This document shows, piece after piece, positions 63,814 to 64,000 of a DNA stretch of 64,000 nt. The stretch is taken from contig NC_013720.1 of the NCBI RefSeq assembly GCF_000025185.1, positions 2,604,001 to 2,668,000 of the forward strand. The letters run 5' to 3'. The notes beneath the pieces are model-generated. The model was given only the letters and a program-made list of their open reading frames with translations, searched no databases and was not told the origin of the DNA. The stretch is from Pirellula staleyi DSM 6068 (GTDB taxonomy: Bacteria; Planctomycetota; Planctomycetia; Pirellulales; Pirellulaceae). A program made the translations under genes and the position numbers. How positions within the stretch are numbered: position 1 is the stretch's first letter; every line of letters starts with the position of its first letter.

Positions 63814-64000
63814 TTGGTGCTTCTGATTTCGGGCGGCCTGCCGCCTCACATCCTCGATAAGGGCAAACCGGTAGAGATGCCGGGGCGCAAAGCAAAGGGC
63901 CTTTGGCCCGCTGGGATCACGCAAGTGAACTGGTGGGCCGATGGTAGCCTGGCTGCCGAAAGGGTGTCGACGAGTTGGAACTACATCGCACAGCGATGTG
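63814..64000 (+). CDS. Possible partial gene at the right edge
   Basis: A 62-codon frame, open from a stop at 63799 to the window end, reads as LVLLISGGLPPHILDKGKP then MPGRKAKGLWPAGITQVNWW. Third-position G+C is high and the composition is protein-like, but the likely starts (TTG 63814 or GTG 63817) have no Shine-Dalgarno sequence. I do not recognise the protein. It may be the beginning of a gene or a decayed fragment. Confidence 0.3.
   Translation, partial: MVLLISGGLPPHILDKGKPVEMPGRKAKGLWPAGITQVNWWADGSLAAERVSTSWNYIAQRC

Noticed and set aside
63614-63924. Two overlapping minus-strand frames
   Set aside because: Unlikely composition and no start signals; the plus-strand frame to the edge is slightly better and still uncertain.

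Overview
This 64 kb window looks like chromosomal DNA of a planctomycete, most likely a Pirellula-type member of the Pirellulaceae. The support is a set of family-typical proteins: a DUF1559 pseudopilin-like protein, a BBP7-type barrel protein, giant surface proteins with a basic N-terminus followed by an 'RFE..E.R..M' motif (LEPR-XLL-like), DUF11 and SdrD-B repeat proteins, a PDZ-containing lipoprotein diacylglyceryl transferase and WD40 proteins exported by Sec or Tat. The species call is inference. Gene density is ordinary for a chromosome. I see no prophage, insertion sequence or CRISPR array.

Layout. 1-7.7 kb: end of lgt, purU, then a minus-strand run cysD - cysNC - SDR - chrA (sulfate activation plus a CHR-family anion transporter) and a DCC-family thiol protein. 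8-16.5 kb: a large coiled-coil membrane protein, small secreted or membrane proteins, a HEAT/beta-propeller protein, uppP (undecaprenyl-PP phosphatase), a TIM-barrel isomerase and a metallo-beta-lactamase-fold nuclease-like protein. 16.9-24.3 kb: a co-directional export group, namely a TPR protein, a cysteine-rich polysaccharide-export (SLBB) protein and a 1305-residue secretin with TPR-like repeats. 24.6-34.8 kb: DUF423, peroxiredoxin, ligA with two membrane-protein neighbours, and a tightly overlapped operon uvrA - GH2-like protein - ThiF/MoeB-type E1 enzyme. 34.8-38.1 kb: a TonB-dependent receptor behind a clear cobalamin riboswitch, and an orphan membrane protein. 38.3-43.3 kb: DUF1559 protein, DUF11-repeat surface protein and a stand-alone MshEN-type protein. 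43.8-47.7 kb: tRNA-Leu(CAG), rhodanese, CCA-adding enzyme, a CopD-like membrane protein and small unknowns. 47.8-58 kb: an SdrD-B/FG-GAP giant protein, a Tat-exported WD40 protein, a secreted WD40-like protein and two outer-membrane barrels (DUF481, BBP7). 58-63.2 kb: a chemotaxis-type module with a soluble MCP of inverted domain order, a hybrid CheA with two CheW domains and a receiver, and a separate CheW. The last 0.8 kb is mostly non-coding and ends in a possible partial gene.

How the genes may work together. Three groups are worth attention: (i) sulfate activation co-oriented with a CHR transporter; (ii) the uvrA/GH2-like/ThiF operon, joined by two four-base start-stop overlaps, whose combined role is not one I recognise; (iii) the membrane-free receptor with its C-terminal basic tail, divergent from hybrid cheA-cheW, with no cheR, cheB or separate cheY in the window. 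Intrinsic terminators or strong hairpins punctuate most convergent junctions.
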